From: Limnobaculum eriocheiris
Lineage (GTDB): Bacteria > Pseudomonadota > Gammaproteobacteria > Enterobacterales > Enterobacteriaceae
Reading direction: 5' to 3'
NCBI RefSeq assembly: GCF_021010575.1
Contig: NZ_JAJNAG010000039.1
Location: forward strand, 1 to 32,167
DNA: 32,167 nucleotides
Of this stretch, positions 18,188 to 26,464 are shown piece by piece. A model generated the notes under the pieces. That model saw nothing but the letters and a program-made list of their open reading frames with translations. It did no database searches and had not been told where the DNA came from. Within the stretch, counting starts at the first letter, position 1, and each line of letters starts with the position of its first letter. The position numbers were made by a program, and so were the translations under genes.

Positions 18188-19309
18188 TTATAACCGGATA
18201 ATCAGCTCTGCCAGCAAAGCAGAACGCGGAGCCATATCAGCAATATTAATATGCTCATATTCTGCATGTGGTCCTGCACCGGTCGAACCCAATCCATCCA
18301 GCGTTGGAATACCCATTGCGGCGGTAAAGTTACCGTCGCTACCCCCACCAACGGCGGCATCGGTTATTTCAAAACTCAGGGCTCTGGCGGCATCTTGTGC
18401 TTTCGCCATGAGTCCGGACGAGGCTGCATTACGTTCCATTGGTGGGCGAACCATTCCGCCGGTTACCGTCAGTTTAATTCCATCAAGTTTGGCAACTGAA
18501 CCATATATCGCCTGATGAATACGCTCGGCTTCATCCAGTCGGGTGACTCGTACGTCTATACTTAAATTAGCTTCTTCTGCGACGACGTTAATCTTGCTGC
18601 CGCCGCTGACGATTCCAACGTTAACCGTAGTGCCATTTTGTGGGGCATTAAGTGAGTGCAGATACTGAATCTGGTAGGACATTTCCTGAATGGCGCTGAT
18701 ACCGTCTTCCGGGTTGTTACCCGCATGAGCTGCTCGTCCTTTGATATGAACATAAAAACGGCCGGTACCTTTACGGCCGGTTTTTAACGCACCGCTGGCG
18801 GTAGTAGGTTCAGCAACCAACACTTGTTGATAGTGCTTCGCCTGCTCTTCAATAATCGGGCGGGAACTTGGGCTACCCAGCTCTTCATCGGCATTGCACA
18901 GAAAACGAATGTGACGATCCCCAAGCAGATTTAATTCTTTTAATGCTTTAACTGCCCAGATTGCCTGAACCAGTCCACCTTTCATATCCAATACCCCAGG
19001 GCCGAACAGCTTGCCATCTTCCTGACGTAAGCTCAGACGACCAATGTCCCAGACGGTATCAAAATGCCCCAGAATTAGGGTGTGTTGTGAACCATGGCCA
19101 ATATCAAATGCCAGATGGTCACCGTATTCAGTTTGAGGAAACACTTCGGCTTTTGCCCCTAAATGTTCCATAAACAGTTTTTGCAGAACCTGACCGCAGG
19201 CATCGACTGCGGCTTTATCATGAGAAGGGGATTCGGCTTTAGCTAATAACTCAAGATCGGCCAGGATGTGACTCTGATGTTGAGTCAAATAAGAGGAAAT
19301 TGCTGACAT
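18188..19309 (-). CDS. M20-family metallopeptidase, glutamate carboxypeptidase (CPG2)-like
   Basis: 373 residues from MSAISSYL at 19309; the open frame runs up to 19435, but the extra 42 residues are not family-like. It is a two-zinc exopeptidase of the M20A type. Ligands and catalytic residues are visible: His82 and catalytic Asp84 in GHFDTVW, bridging Asp108 in GPGVLDMKGG, base Glu142 with Glu143 in NADEELGS, Glu168 in VAEPT, and the late His in GAGPHAEYEH. The dimerisation domain lies between about 185 and 290 (GRAAHAGNNPEDG). No signal peptide is seen from this start, so it is probably cytosolic. The substrate is unknown; carboxypeptidase G2 relatives release C-terminal glutamate. It is convergent with murP. 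Confidence 0.85.
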   Translation of the reverse strand: MSAISSYLTQHQSHILADLELLAKAESPSHDKAAVDACGQVLQKLFMEHLGAKAEVFPQTEYGDHLAFDIGHGSQHTLILGHFDTVWDIGRLSLRQEDGKLFGPGVLDMKGGLVQAIWAVKALKELNLLGDRHIRFLCNADEELGSPSSRPIIEEQAKHYQQVLVAEPTTASGALKTGRKGTGRFYVHIKGRAAHAGNNPEDGISAIQEMSYQIQYLHSLNAPQNGTTVNVGIVSGGSKINVVAEEANLSIDVRVTRLDEAERIHQAIYGSVAKLDGIKLTVTGGMVRPPMERNAASSGLMAKAQDAARALSFEITDAAVGGGSDGNFTAAMGIPTLDGLGSTGAGPHAEYEHINIADMAPRSALLAELIIRL

Positions 19310-19550
19310 AGTTATAACCTTATTTTTAGCAAGGAACCCGAGTATAACGTTTCTGATAAGGGAAAAGAAAATCGAACAAACACGCTTTTGATTTAGATCT
19401 AATACTTGTTTTACATATGTCCTGCTTTCTTGCATTGTTACTTTTCCCTGCGGCTTGTTAGCCTGATGATTCAGTGGGTTATGGTTTATCAGCGATATAT
19501 TAATTATCCTGATAATAAATAGTAACAGCTCGATTTATCAGGCGTTAATC

Positions 19551-20006
19551 GTGTCTCTTTATGATTTGATTATTAAGAATGTACATCTCAAAGATCCAAT
19601 TAATAAAACAGATGGCCTGATGGATATCGGAATAGCCGATGGAAAAATAGCGGTAACACAAGCTGATATTCCTATTATTCAGGCTAAAAAAGTTACTGAT
19701 TTAACCGAATATACTGCAATCCCGGGCATAATCGACCCCCATACTCATGTTAGTGAGTTTTGGGGAAGTAACAACGGTCAGACTATGCTAGCTAAAGCGG
19801 AGGATACCATGCTGGATATAGAGAGCCGAACGCCTATCGCCACTATCGTAGGTGGAAATATGGTGATGTACAAAGGGCTGGTGTGCGGGCAGGGTTCAAC
19901 GATTATCTGTACCAGACAAGGAGAAGCGTCGTTGAAAAAACGGGGAATCAAAACCTGCGTGGCCGATCCTTCTCAAAAACCCTTGGCCATGAGCACGACC
20001 CGTTAA
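19551..20006 (+). pseudogene. Amidohydrolase (dihydroorotase/hydantoinase type), internally deleted remnant
   Basis: The first 70 codons are a typical amidohydrolase N-terminus: the beta-rich DLIIKNVHLKDP...DIGIADGKIA segment and PGIIDPHTHVSEF, holding the first two metal-binding histidines. The sequence then jumps to IESRTPIATIVGGNMVMYKG, which looks like a family C-terminus, where the second beta-sandwich ends. The central barrel, about 300 residues with the remaining ligands, is missing, so no activity is expected. The tail up to codon 151 has no likeness to anything I know. The start is GTG, without a convincing ribosome site. A long in-frame deletion is the simplest reading. It is divergent from the M20 gene, and the two may once have been functional partners. 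Confidence 0.6.
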
Positions 20007-20195
20007 TTCGGGCTAAATTTTTTATATCTTATCGTTACCATCAAATTAAACTGGCCCGAAATGCTTTATTCCGACATGGCCAATTGATTTATGTGGTAAG
20101 TTACCCCTGTTTATTGAGTGATACCGTCTCTGTTCCAGCCACTTTTGGAATTGAATCACTAATATCAGGCGCTTTAGGTTGCTTTTTGCGCCAAA

Positions 20196-20254
20196 ATGAG
20201 TAAAATTTTCGGGCTTTTTATATTGCACCAGACCCCGTTCCTCGATGGGGTCTG
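20196..20254 (+). promoter_or_regulatory. rpsP operon promoter and leader hairpin
   Basis: A TATATT -10 element at 20219-20224, with a poor -35 (ATGAGT at 20196-20201), is followed by GC-containing GCACCAG, as in growth-rate-controlled promoters. Just after the likely start point, CAGACCCC and GGGGTCTG (20229-20254) form an 8-base stem with a 10-base loop, followed by TGTGTTTTATT. This could be an attenuator or a leader structure that protects the mRNA. Confidence 0.5.
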
Positions 20255-20281
20255 TGTGTTTTATTAACTAAAGAGGATGTT

Positions 20282-20530
20282 ATGGTAACAATTCGTTTAG
20301 CTCGTGGCGGCGCTAAAAAGCGTCCGTTTTATCAAGTTGTTGTGACCGACAGTCGTAATGCACGTGACGGTCGCTTCATCGAACGCGTAGGCTTCTTCAA
20401 CCCGGTTGCAACCGGTCAGGCAGAACGTCTGCGTTTAGATCTGGACCGTATCAATCATTGGACTGGTCTGGGTGCAACCGTTTCTGATCGCGTAGCTTCG
20501 CTGATCAAAGACGCAAACAAAGCAGCATAA
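20282..20530 (+). CDS. rpsP: 30S ribosomal protein S16
   Basis: 82 residues, the E. coli length. It begins [20 protein letters not shown] and has the conserved [14 protein letters not shown] block. S16 is needed for assembly of the 30S 5' domain. A strong AAAGAGGATGTT ribosome site precedes the ATG. It is the first gene of the rpsP-rimM-trmD-rplS operon, which here has its own promoter region because an accessory block separates it from ffh. Confidence 0.98.
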   Translation: MVTIRLARGGAKKRPFYQVVVTDSRNARDGRFIERVGFFNPVATGQAERLRLDLDRINHWTGLGATVSDRVASLIKDANKAA

Positions 20531-20549
20531 TTTGTCTGGGTGTCAACAA

Positions 20550-21080
20550 ATGAGCAAGCTACTAAATCCGGTCGTTCTCGGGAAACTGGGTTCTACATAT
20601 GGCATCCGGGGTTGGCTCAGAGTGTTCTCATCCACCGAGCAGTCTGAAAGCATTTTTGATTATCAGCCGTGGTATATCCAGCGGGCTGGTGAATGGCGGG
20701 TTATCGAGCTGGAAAGCTGGAAACGCCACAATCAGGATTTGATCATCAAGCTGAAAGGCGTTGACGATCGTGAAGTTGCCAACAGTTTAACCAACTGCGA
20801 AATTGCCGTTGAAGCTGGGCAACTGCCGCCACTGGAAGAGGGGGATTACTACTGGAAAGACCTTATGGGTTGTCAGGTAGTAACAACTTCAGGTTATGAG
20901 CTGGGTAAAGTCACTGACATGATGGAAACCGGTTCTAATGACGTTTTAGTGGTCAGAGCAAATCTGAAAGATGCTTTTGGTGCCAAGGAGCGTTTAATTC
21001 CGTTCCTGGATGGACAAGTTATCAAAAAAATCGATCTCACTGCTCAATTAATTGAAGTTGATTGGGATCCTGGTTTCTAA
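20550..21080 (+). CDS. rimM: Ribosome maturation factor RimM
   Basis: 176 residues from the ATG at 20550 (E. coli 182). It helps 30S assembly by binding S19 near the head of 16S rRNA. An N-terminal RimM barrel ([20 protein letters not shown]) and a C-terminal PRC barrel ([35 protein letters not shown]) are complete. An in-frame TTG at 20532 would add six residues; I prefer the ATG because GGGTG lies seven bases ahead and the extra residues are not conserved. It starts 19 bases after rpsP. Confidence 0.96.
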   Translation: MSKLLNPVVLGKLGSTYGIRGWLRVFSSTEQSESIFDYQPWYIQRAGEWRVIELESWKRHNQDLIIKLKGVDDREVANSLTNCEIAVEAGQLPPLEEGDYYWKDLMGCQVVTTSGYELGKVTDMMETGSNDVLVVRANLKDAFGAKERLIPFLDGQVIKKIDLTAQLIEVDWDPGF

Positions 21081-21134
21081 CTCCGTATTTGACGCGTTGA
21101 GCGTCTGGCGGTAGTAGCAAATGGAACGTTAAGT

Positions 21135-21881
21135 ATGTGGATTGGTGTAATTAGCCTGTTCCCCGAAATGTTCCGCGCGATTACCGATTATGGGGTAACC
21201 GGCCGAGCAGTAAAAAATGGCCTGCTGAGTGTAACCTGCTGGAGTCCACGTGACTTCACGCACGATCGGCATCGCACTGTGGACGACCGGCCTTATGGCG
21301 GTGGTCCGGGGATGTTGATGATGGTTCAGCCCTTACGGGATGCAATACACACGGCAAAAGCAGCGGCAGGCGAAGGGGCGAAAGTTATTTATCTTTCCCC
21401 ACAGGGACGCAAACTGGACCAACAGGGTGTTTGCGAACTGGCAACCAATCAGAAGCTGATTTTGATTTGTGGCCGGTATGAAGGGGTGGATGAGCGCGTA
21501 ATACAAACCGAAGTCGATGAAGAATGGTCTATCGGTGATTACGTACTCAGTGGCGGCGAGCTTCCCGCGATGACATTGATTGATTCGGTTTCCCGATTTA
21601 TACCGGGAGTACTGGGGCATCAAATGTCAGCAGAAGAGGACTCGTTTGCCGACGGTTTGTTGGACTGTCCGCACTATACCCGACCTGAGGTGTTAGATGG
21701 TATGGAAGTACCGGCAGTATTACTATCGGGCAACCATGAACATATTCGTCTTTGGCGCATGAAACAGTCGCTGGGTCGAACCTGGCTTAGAAGACCTGAG
21801 CTTCTAAAAAGCCTAGCTCTGACTGATGAGCAAGCAATGCTGTTAAAACAGTTCCAACAGGAACACCAACAGCAAGACTAA
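21135..21881 (+). CDS. trmD: tRNA (guanine-37-N1)-methyltransferase
   Basis: 248 residues (255 in E. coli; the C-terminal tail is shorter). It methylates G37 next to the anticodon to prevent frameshifting, using S-adenosylmethionine, as a SPOUT-class dimer with a knotted site. The knot and cofactor motifs are visible: [21 protein letters not shown] and [15 protein letters not shown]. The N-terminal [13 protein letters not shown] loop is intact. The 54-base gap after rimM holds a small hairpin (GACGC-GTTGA-GCGTC, 21091-21105), which may lower translation of trmD relative to the ribosomal protein genes. Confidence 0.97.
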   Translation: MWIGVISLFPEMFRAITDYGVTGRAVKNGLLSVTCWSPRDFTHDRHRTVDDRPYGGGPGMLMMVQPLRDAIHTAKAAAGEGAKVIYLSPQGRKLDQQGVCELATNQKLILICGRYEGVDERVIQTEVDEEWSIGDYVLSGGELPAMTLIDSVSRFIPGVLGHQMSAEEDSFADGLLDCPHYTRPEVLDGMEVPAVLLSGNHEHIRLWRMKQSLGRTWLRRPELLKSLALTDEQAMLLKQFQQEHQQQD

Positions 21882-21922
21882 TAAGGGAAGGATAATCGTT
21901 CCCGCAGTTTCAGTTTACCTAG

Positions 21923-22294
<372 letters not shown>

Positions 22295-22324
22295 GCAACA
22301 TCCAAAAGCTATTAGTTATATGCA

Positions 22325-22351
22325 GGGCTTAACAGTGTTAAGCCCTTTTTT
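22325..22351 (+). terminator. Terminator of the rpsP-rplS operon
   Basis: Arms GGGCTTAAC and GTTAAGCCC around AGT, followed by TTTTTT. It lies 31 bases after the rplS stop and shows the classic intrinsic terminator form. Confidence 0.92.
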
Positions 22352-22369
22352 ATATCTGATTACTCTAAA

Positions 22370-23545
22370 TCAGACCCAACCCTTGCTACGAAACTCTTTC
22401 AGTACGCTAACAAAGGTTGTCATCTCTTCCGGTGTACCCAGCGTCAGACGATTCCAGCCTTTAGCGGGTGGAAATTCACGACCAACGAACACATGGTACT
22501 CTTTCATTCTGTCCTGATAGGTTTTTACTTCCCCCGGTACTTTGTGGAAGATAAAGTTAGCCTGTGATGGCAAATATTCCAGACCCAGTTCATTCAGCGC
22601 ATTGGTAACAATCTTACGTGCGGTTTCTACGGAAGTTTTACTGATAGTCAGGAAGGTTTTATCTTCCAGAGAGGCAAGCGCTGCAACCGCACCGGCTGCA
22701 TTGGTATTATCCAGAGAAATAAAGTCTTCAACCTGAGCGATAATCTCTTCATGGGCAACGGCGTAACCAATACGCAGGCCCGCTAACGCATAGATTTTAG
22801 AGAAAGTACGGGTTACTACTACATTTTTATGCTGCTTTAAAATTAGCTCAATGCCGCTGTGAAAACGCGGGTCGGTGACAAATTCAGCATAGGCTTCATC
22901 CAGCAGGAACAGCGTGCGTTCTGATGCTTTAATCCAGGGATCAATCTGGTCAGCGGGTGTGATGGTCGCCGTTGGATTATTTGGATTACACAGATACACA
23001 ATGGATAAGCCAGGGAATTCATCGGCAGCCTTTTTCATTGCGTTAATATCAAATGCCAGCTTATCGTTCAGTGACACTTTAATAACCGTAACGCCAAGGG
23101 CTTTGGCATACAGTTCGGCATAGTTGAAGGTTGGATCGGGCACGATAACCTGAACCTTCTGACCGGCTTTTTGGGCCTGATAAATAGCCATTTGAACCAC
23201 AGCCTGAATGGATTCTGATGAGCCGTTACCTAATGAGATATTTTTTGATTGTAGTTTGTGGCTTTCCGCTATTTTTTCAATTAACTGTTCTCTGGCGGCA
23301 TCTGGATAGCGAAAGGCTTGAGGCAGGGCGTTAACCACCGCTTGCTGCGCCTTAGGAGACATGCCCAGCGAGTTTTCATTAAAGTTAAGCAATAATGGTT
23401 GCTCTTTGGTTGGTGTTGGTAAAACTTTTGCAGCAGTGGCAGTCTGATGATCCTGACTGGCTCTGGCAACTCCGGTGGCCAGATTGCCAAAGGTTAATCC
23501 ACCCAGCAGTAATCCTGATGATTTTAATAGCGTACGTCTGTCCAT
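22370..23545 (-). CDS. PLP aminotransferase, HisC-like, with a twin-arginine signal
   Basis: 391 residues. The fold is a class I/II aminotransferase of the histidinol-phosphate aminotransferase type. The PLP lysine is Lys250 in RTFSKIYALAGLRIGY, with Asp216-Tyr219 in LLDEAY and Asn187/Asn190 in CNPNNPT. The N-terminus MDRRTLLKSSGLLLGG is a twin-arginine (Tat) leader with an RRTLLK motif, a hydrophobic stretch and a likely Ala-x-Ala-type cut near VARA (residues 26-29). This predicts a folded, PLP-loaded enzyme exported to the periplasm, unlike the biosynthetic HisC. The substrate is unknown. It is convergent with rplS and is followed by no operon partner. Confidence 0.82.
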   Translation of the reverse strand: MDRRTLLKSSGLLLGGLTFGNLATGVARASQDHQTATAAKVLPTPTKEQPLLLNFNENSLGMSPKAQQAVVNALPQAFRYPDAAREQLIEKIAESHKLQSKNISLGNGSSESIQAVVQMAIYQAQKAGQKVQVIVPDPTFNYAELYAKALGVTVIKVSLNDKLAFDINAMKKAADEFPGLSIVYLCNPNNPTATITPADQIDPWIKASERTLFLLDEAYAEFVTDPRFHSGIELILKQHKNVVVTRTFSKIYALAGLRIGYAVAHEEIIAQVEDFISLDNTNAAGAVAALASLEDKTFLTISKTSVETARKIVTNALNELGLEYLPSQANFIFHKVPGEVKTYQDRMKEYHVFVGREFPPAKGWNRLTLGTPEEMTTFVSVLKEFRSKGWV

Positions 23546-23696
23546 AATTTTCTCTCTTATAATGAATATTTATTCAATAAATATGGGTTATCTGCAATAA
23601 CCTAGCGAGTTTTATGAATATTGTAAATATCAGGAAATAAATTTACTGTGAGAAAAGAAGAGAGGATAGATCAGAAGATAATTGAAAGAAGTAATA

Positions 23697-23733
23697 AGTT
23701 AATCGCTATACATTGTTCGCATAGCGATTAACT
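23697..23733 (-). terminator. Hairpin downstream of bamD
   Basis: Perfect 13-base arms AGTTAATCGCTAT and ATAGCGATTAACT around an 11-base loop, 19 bases past the bamD stop. It has no clean T-run. It most likely ends bamD transcripts or stabilises their 3' end. Confidence 0.55.
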
Positions 23734-23752
23734 GAAGGAATAATGAATGCGA

Positions 23753-24484
23753 TTAGCCTTTGATATCGTTAGCTTCGATAATCTTTTTGACTTTATCTGC
23801 CTGAGACGCCAGATTTAACTGCCGATAAGCATTTTCCATTAACGGTAATGCATTGCGCGTTGCTTCAGAATCAGGATAATCACGCAGCATTTGCTCAACA
23901 CGGTTAACTACTGCAACAAAAGCGCCGCGCTTAGTGTAATATTGCGCAACGGAAAGCTCGTAATTAGCCAGACGGTTGTGCAACGCGACTAAGCGTTTTT
24001 GAGCATCAGCTGCATAGGCGCTTTGTGGGTAGTTTTGCACCAACTGAGTAAAGTCGCGGAATGCGGCACGAGCATGTTGCGGATCGCGATCCGAACGGTC
24101 AATACCAAAGAAATCTTGTACGGTATTACCGTCGAACGCCATATCGGTTAAACCGCGCATATACATAACATAATCAATGTTAGGGTGTGTTGGGTTTAAA
24201 CGGGCGAAGCGATCGATAGTGGCCTGTGCCATTGGTAGCTCATCTGCTTTATAATAAGCGTAGATCAGATCCAGTTGCACTTGCTGTGAATAAGGGCCAA
24301 ATGGATAGCGGTTATCAAGCGCTTCCAGTTCAGTGATGGCGCCCCGGAAGTTGCCGCTTTGTAGTTTTTCTTGCGCGGTTGCATACATTTCCGATGGCGG
24401 ATTATCGGGGACAGTGTCCGATGAGCAACCTGCCAACGTCAGGCTCAATATGGCAGAGGCCACTAAATATTTCATACGCATCAT
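23753..24484 (-). CDS. bamD: Outer-membrane assembly lipoprotein BamD
   Basis: 243 residues (245 in E. coli). BamD is the essential lipoprotein of the BAM complex that inserts beta-barrel proteins. The signal peptide ends in a lipobox, LAGC, with Cys20 as the lipid-modified residue. After it, TPR-like repeats run from about residue 30 to the end ([60 protein letters not shown]), matching the E. coli protein closely. The +2 residue is Ser, consistent with outer-membrane retention. It is divergent from rluD, the conserved arrangement in Enterobacterales. Confidence 0.96.
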   Translation of the reverse strand: MMRMKYLVASAILSLTLAGCSSDTVPDNPPSEMYATAQEKLQSGNFRGAITELEALDNRYPFGPYSQQVQLDLIYAYYKADELPMAQATIDRFARLNPTHPNIDYVMYMRGLTDMAFDGNTVQDFFGIDRSDRDPQHARAAFRDFTQLVQNYPQSAYAADAQKRLVALHNRLANYELSVAQYYTKRGAFVAVVNRVEQMLRDYPDSEATRNALPLMENAYRQLNLASQADKVKKIIEANDIKG

Positions 24485-24617
24485 GACGTTTTGCTTATCC
24501 TCAGAGTGTTGTTCTGGAAGCTATCCATTCAGCTTCCGGTGAGTACCAGTTACAATAGCACATTATTTTAAACGGCATTGCCGCGAAAACCCAACTTAAA
24601 ACTTAAGAAGTTATTTT

Positions 24618-25595
24618 ATGTCACAGCAAGTACAACTCACAGCAACAGTTGCCGAGTCACAACTCGGACAACGATTAGATCAGGCTTTGGCCGAATTGTT
24701 CCCTGATTATTCACGTTCTCGCATAAAAGAATGGATTTTGGAAGAGCGTGTATCAGTAAACGGTCAAATAATCGTCAAACCTAAAGAAAAAGTTTTGGGT
24801 GGTGAGTGTATCGCAATTGATGCGCTGATCGAAGAAGAAGTACGTTGGGAATCGCAAGATATTGCATTAAACATTGTTTATGAAGATGACGACATTATCG
24901 TTATCAATAAACCAAGGGATTTTGTGGTACATCCGGGGGCCGGTAATCCTGATGGTACGGTGTTAAATGCTTTGTTACATCATTATCCGCAAATTGCTGA
25001 TGTACCTCGAGCAGGCATTGTTCATCGTCTGGATAAAGACACAACCGGCCTGATGGTGGTGGCAAAAACGGTACCGGCCCAGACCCGGTTGGTGGAAGCG
25101 TTGCAGGCCAGAGAAATTACCCGTGAATATGAAGCCGTGGCGATTGGAACTATGGCCGGTGGCGGTACCGTTGATGCAGCGATTGCGCGCCACCCAACCA
25201 AGCGTACCCATATGTCAGTTTATCCAATGGGTAAACCTGCGGTGACTCACTATCGCATTATGGAGCACTTCCGTGCTCATACTCGCCTGCGTTTGCGTCT
25301 GGAAACGGGCCGAACTCACCAGATCCGTGTGCATATGGCACATATTACTCACCCACTGGTGGGAGATCCGTTATATGGTGGTCGTCCTCGTCCGCCTAAA
25401 GGTGCATCCGAAGCTTTTATACAGCAATTACGATCTTTTGACCGCCAGGCGCTGCACGCTATTATGTTACGTCTACATCACCCAATTACCGGTGAACTGA
25501 TGGAATGGCATGCTCCATTACCTGAGGATATGGTACAACTGATAGCAGCACTACGCGCCGATACTGAACTTTTTAAAGATGAGCTGAACTGGTAA
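24618..25595 (+). CDS. rluD: 23S rRNA pseudouridine(1911/1915/1917) synthase
   Basis: 325 residues (326 in E. coli). It makes three pseudouridines in helix 69 of 23S rRNA, needed for ribosome assembly and release. An S4 RNA-binding domain (about 18-75, QRLDQALAELFPDYSRSRIKEWI) precedes the RluA-type catalytic domain with HRLDKDTTGLMVVAKT, where Asp139 is the catalytic residue. The LETGRTHQIRVHM block is intact. The stop codon overlaps the pgeF start by one base (TAATG), so translation is coupled. Confidence 0.97.
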   Translation: MSQQVQLTATVAESQLGQRLDQALAELFPDYSRSRIKEWILEERVSVNGQIIVKPKEKVLGGECIAIDALIEEEVRWESQDIALNIVYEDDDIIVINKPRDFVVHPGAGNPDGTVLNALLHHYPQIADVPRAGIVHRLDKDTTGLMVVAKTVPAQTRLVEALQAREITREYEAVAIGTMAGGGTVDAAIARHPTKRTHMSVYPMGKPAVTHYRIMEHFRAHTRLRLRLETGRTHQIRVHMAHITHPLVGDPLYGGRPRPPKGASEAFIQQLRSFDRQALHAIMLRLHHPITGELMEWHAPLPEDMVQLIAALRADTELFKDELNW

Positions 25596-26326
25596 TGATC
25601 CCACTAATAACGCCGGAATGGATAGTACCTGCGGGAGTTAAAGCTGTTAACACTACGCGTAATGGGGGTGTTAGTCAGGCTCCTTATAATACGTTGAATC
25701 TGGGAAACCATGTTGGCGATGAACCAACTGCGGTGCTACAGAATCGTCAACGCTTGGAACAGCAGCTAAACATTTCCGGCGATATTACCTGGCTTGAACA
25801 AGTTCATGGTGTTGAAGTTTTAACTCTGACGCAAAATACACCGTTATCTTTGCGCGCAGATGCCAGCTATACCCGCACGCCGGGTAAAGTTTGCGCCATC
25901 ATGACCGCCGATTGTCTTCCGGTACTATTTTGCTCGGTAAAAGGCGATGAAGTGGCGGCGGCGCATGCGGGCTGGCGAGGTCTTCAGGCGGGAATTCTTG
26001 AGCGAACGGTTGAAAACTTTATGGCCGCACCAGATAACATGGTTGCCTGGTTAGGGCCGGCAATCGGCCCAACGCAGTTTGAAGTTGGGCCGGAAGTTCG
26101 TGATGCTTTTATGGCGGTAAATCCAATCGCCGATAGCGCATTCACCTCCAGAGCCGATAAGTATCTGGCTGATATCTACCAACTGGCTCGTCAGCGCCTT
26201 CAATCGCTGGGTATACAAAAAATTTATGGTGGGAATTACTGTACAGTTAGCCAACCTGAACTCTTTTTTTCATACCGGCGTGAAAGGGATACCGGCAGAA
26301 TGGTCAGTCTGATTTGGTTTGATTAA
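25595..26326 (+). CDS. pgeF: Peptidoglycan editing factor / purine nucleoside phosphorylase (LACC1-YfiH family)
   Basis: 243 residues, the E. coli YfiH length. The family has a multicopper-oxidase-like fold with a zinc site; the ligands His71 in EQVHGVEV, Cys107 in TADCLPV and His124 in AAHAGWRG are all present. In E. coli the protein prevents misplaced L-Ser in peptidoglycan precursors, and family members act as purine nucleoside phosphorylase/adenosine deaminase enzymes. It overlaps rluD by one base and precedes clpB, as in E. coli. Confidence 0.95.
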   Translation: MIPLITPEWIVPAGVKAVNTTRNGGVSQAPYNTLNLGNHVGDEPTAVLQNRQRLEQQLNISGDITWLEQVHGVEVLTLTQNTPLSLRADASYTRTPGKVCAIMTADCLPVLFCSVKGDEVAAAHAGWRGLQAGILERTVENFMAAPDNMVAWLGPAIGPTQFEVGPEVRDAFMAVNPIADSAFTSRADKYLADIYQLARQRLQSLGIQKIYGGNYCTVSQPELFFSYRRERDTGRMVSLIWFD

Positions 26327-26391
26327 TCTATTGATATTAAATCGTTTATTTATTCTTTGAATTCATCTCAATAATTTATATTGACTTTGGT

Positions 26392-26418
26392 CTTGAAAAA
26401 CGCTTTTGCACCCTTATC
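26392..26418 (+). promoter_or_regulatory. Sigma-32 (heat-shock) promoter of clpB
   Basis: CTTGAAA at 26392-26398 and CCCTTATC at 26411-26418 lie 12 bases apart, near the sigma-32 consensus CTTGAAA and CCCCATNT. Transcription would begin some 40 bases before the clpB start. clpB is a well-known sigma-32 regulon gene. Confidence 0.7.
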
Positions 26419-26464
26419 TATATGGCATAGCAACATATATTGTTGATCTGTTTTTGGAGGTGTT

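Noticed and set aside
19883-20203. A 106-codon plus-strand frame overlapping the amidohydrolase remnant
   Set aside because: It has no recognisable motif or ribosome site and overlaps the remnant in another frame. It most likely reflects non-coding decay, though it could hide part of an unknown inserted piece.
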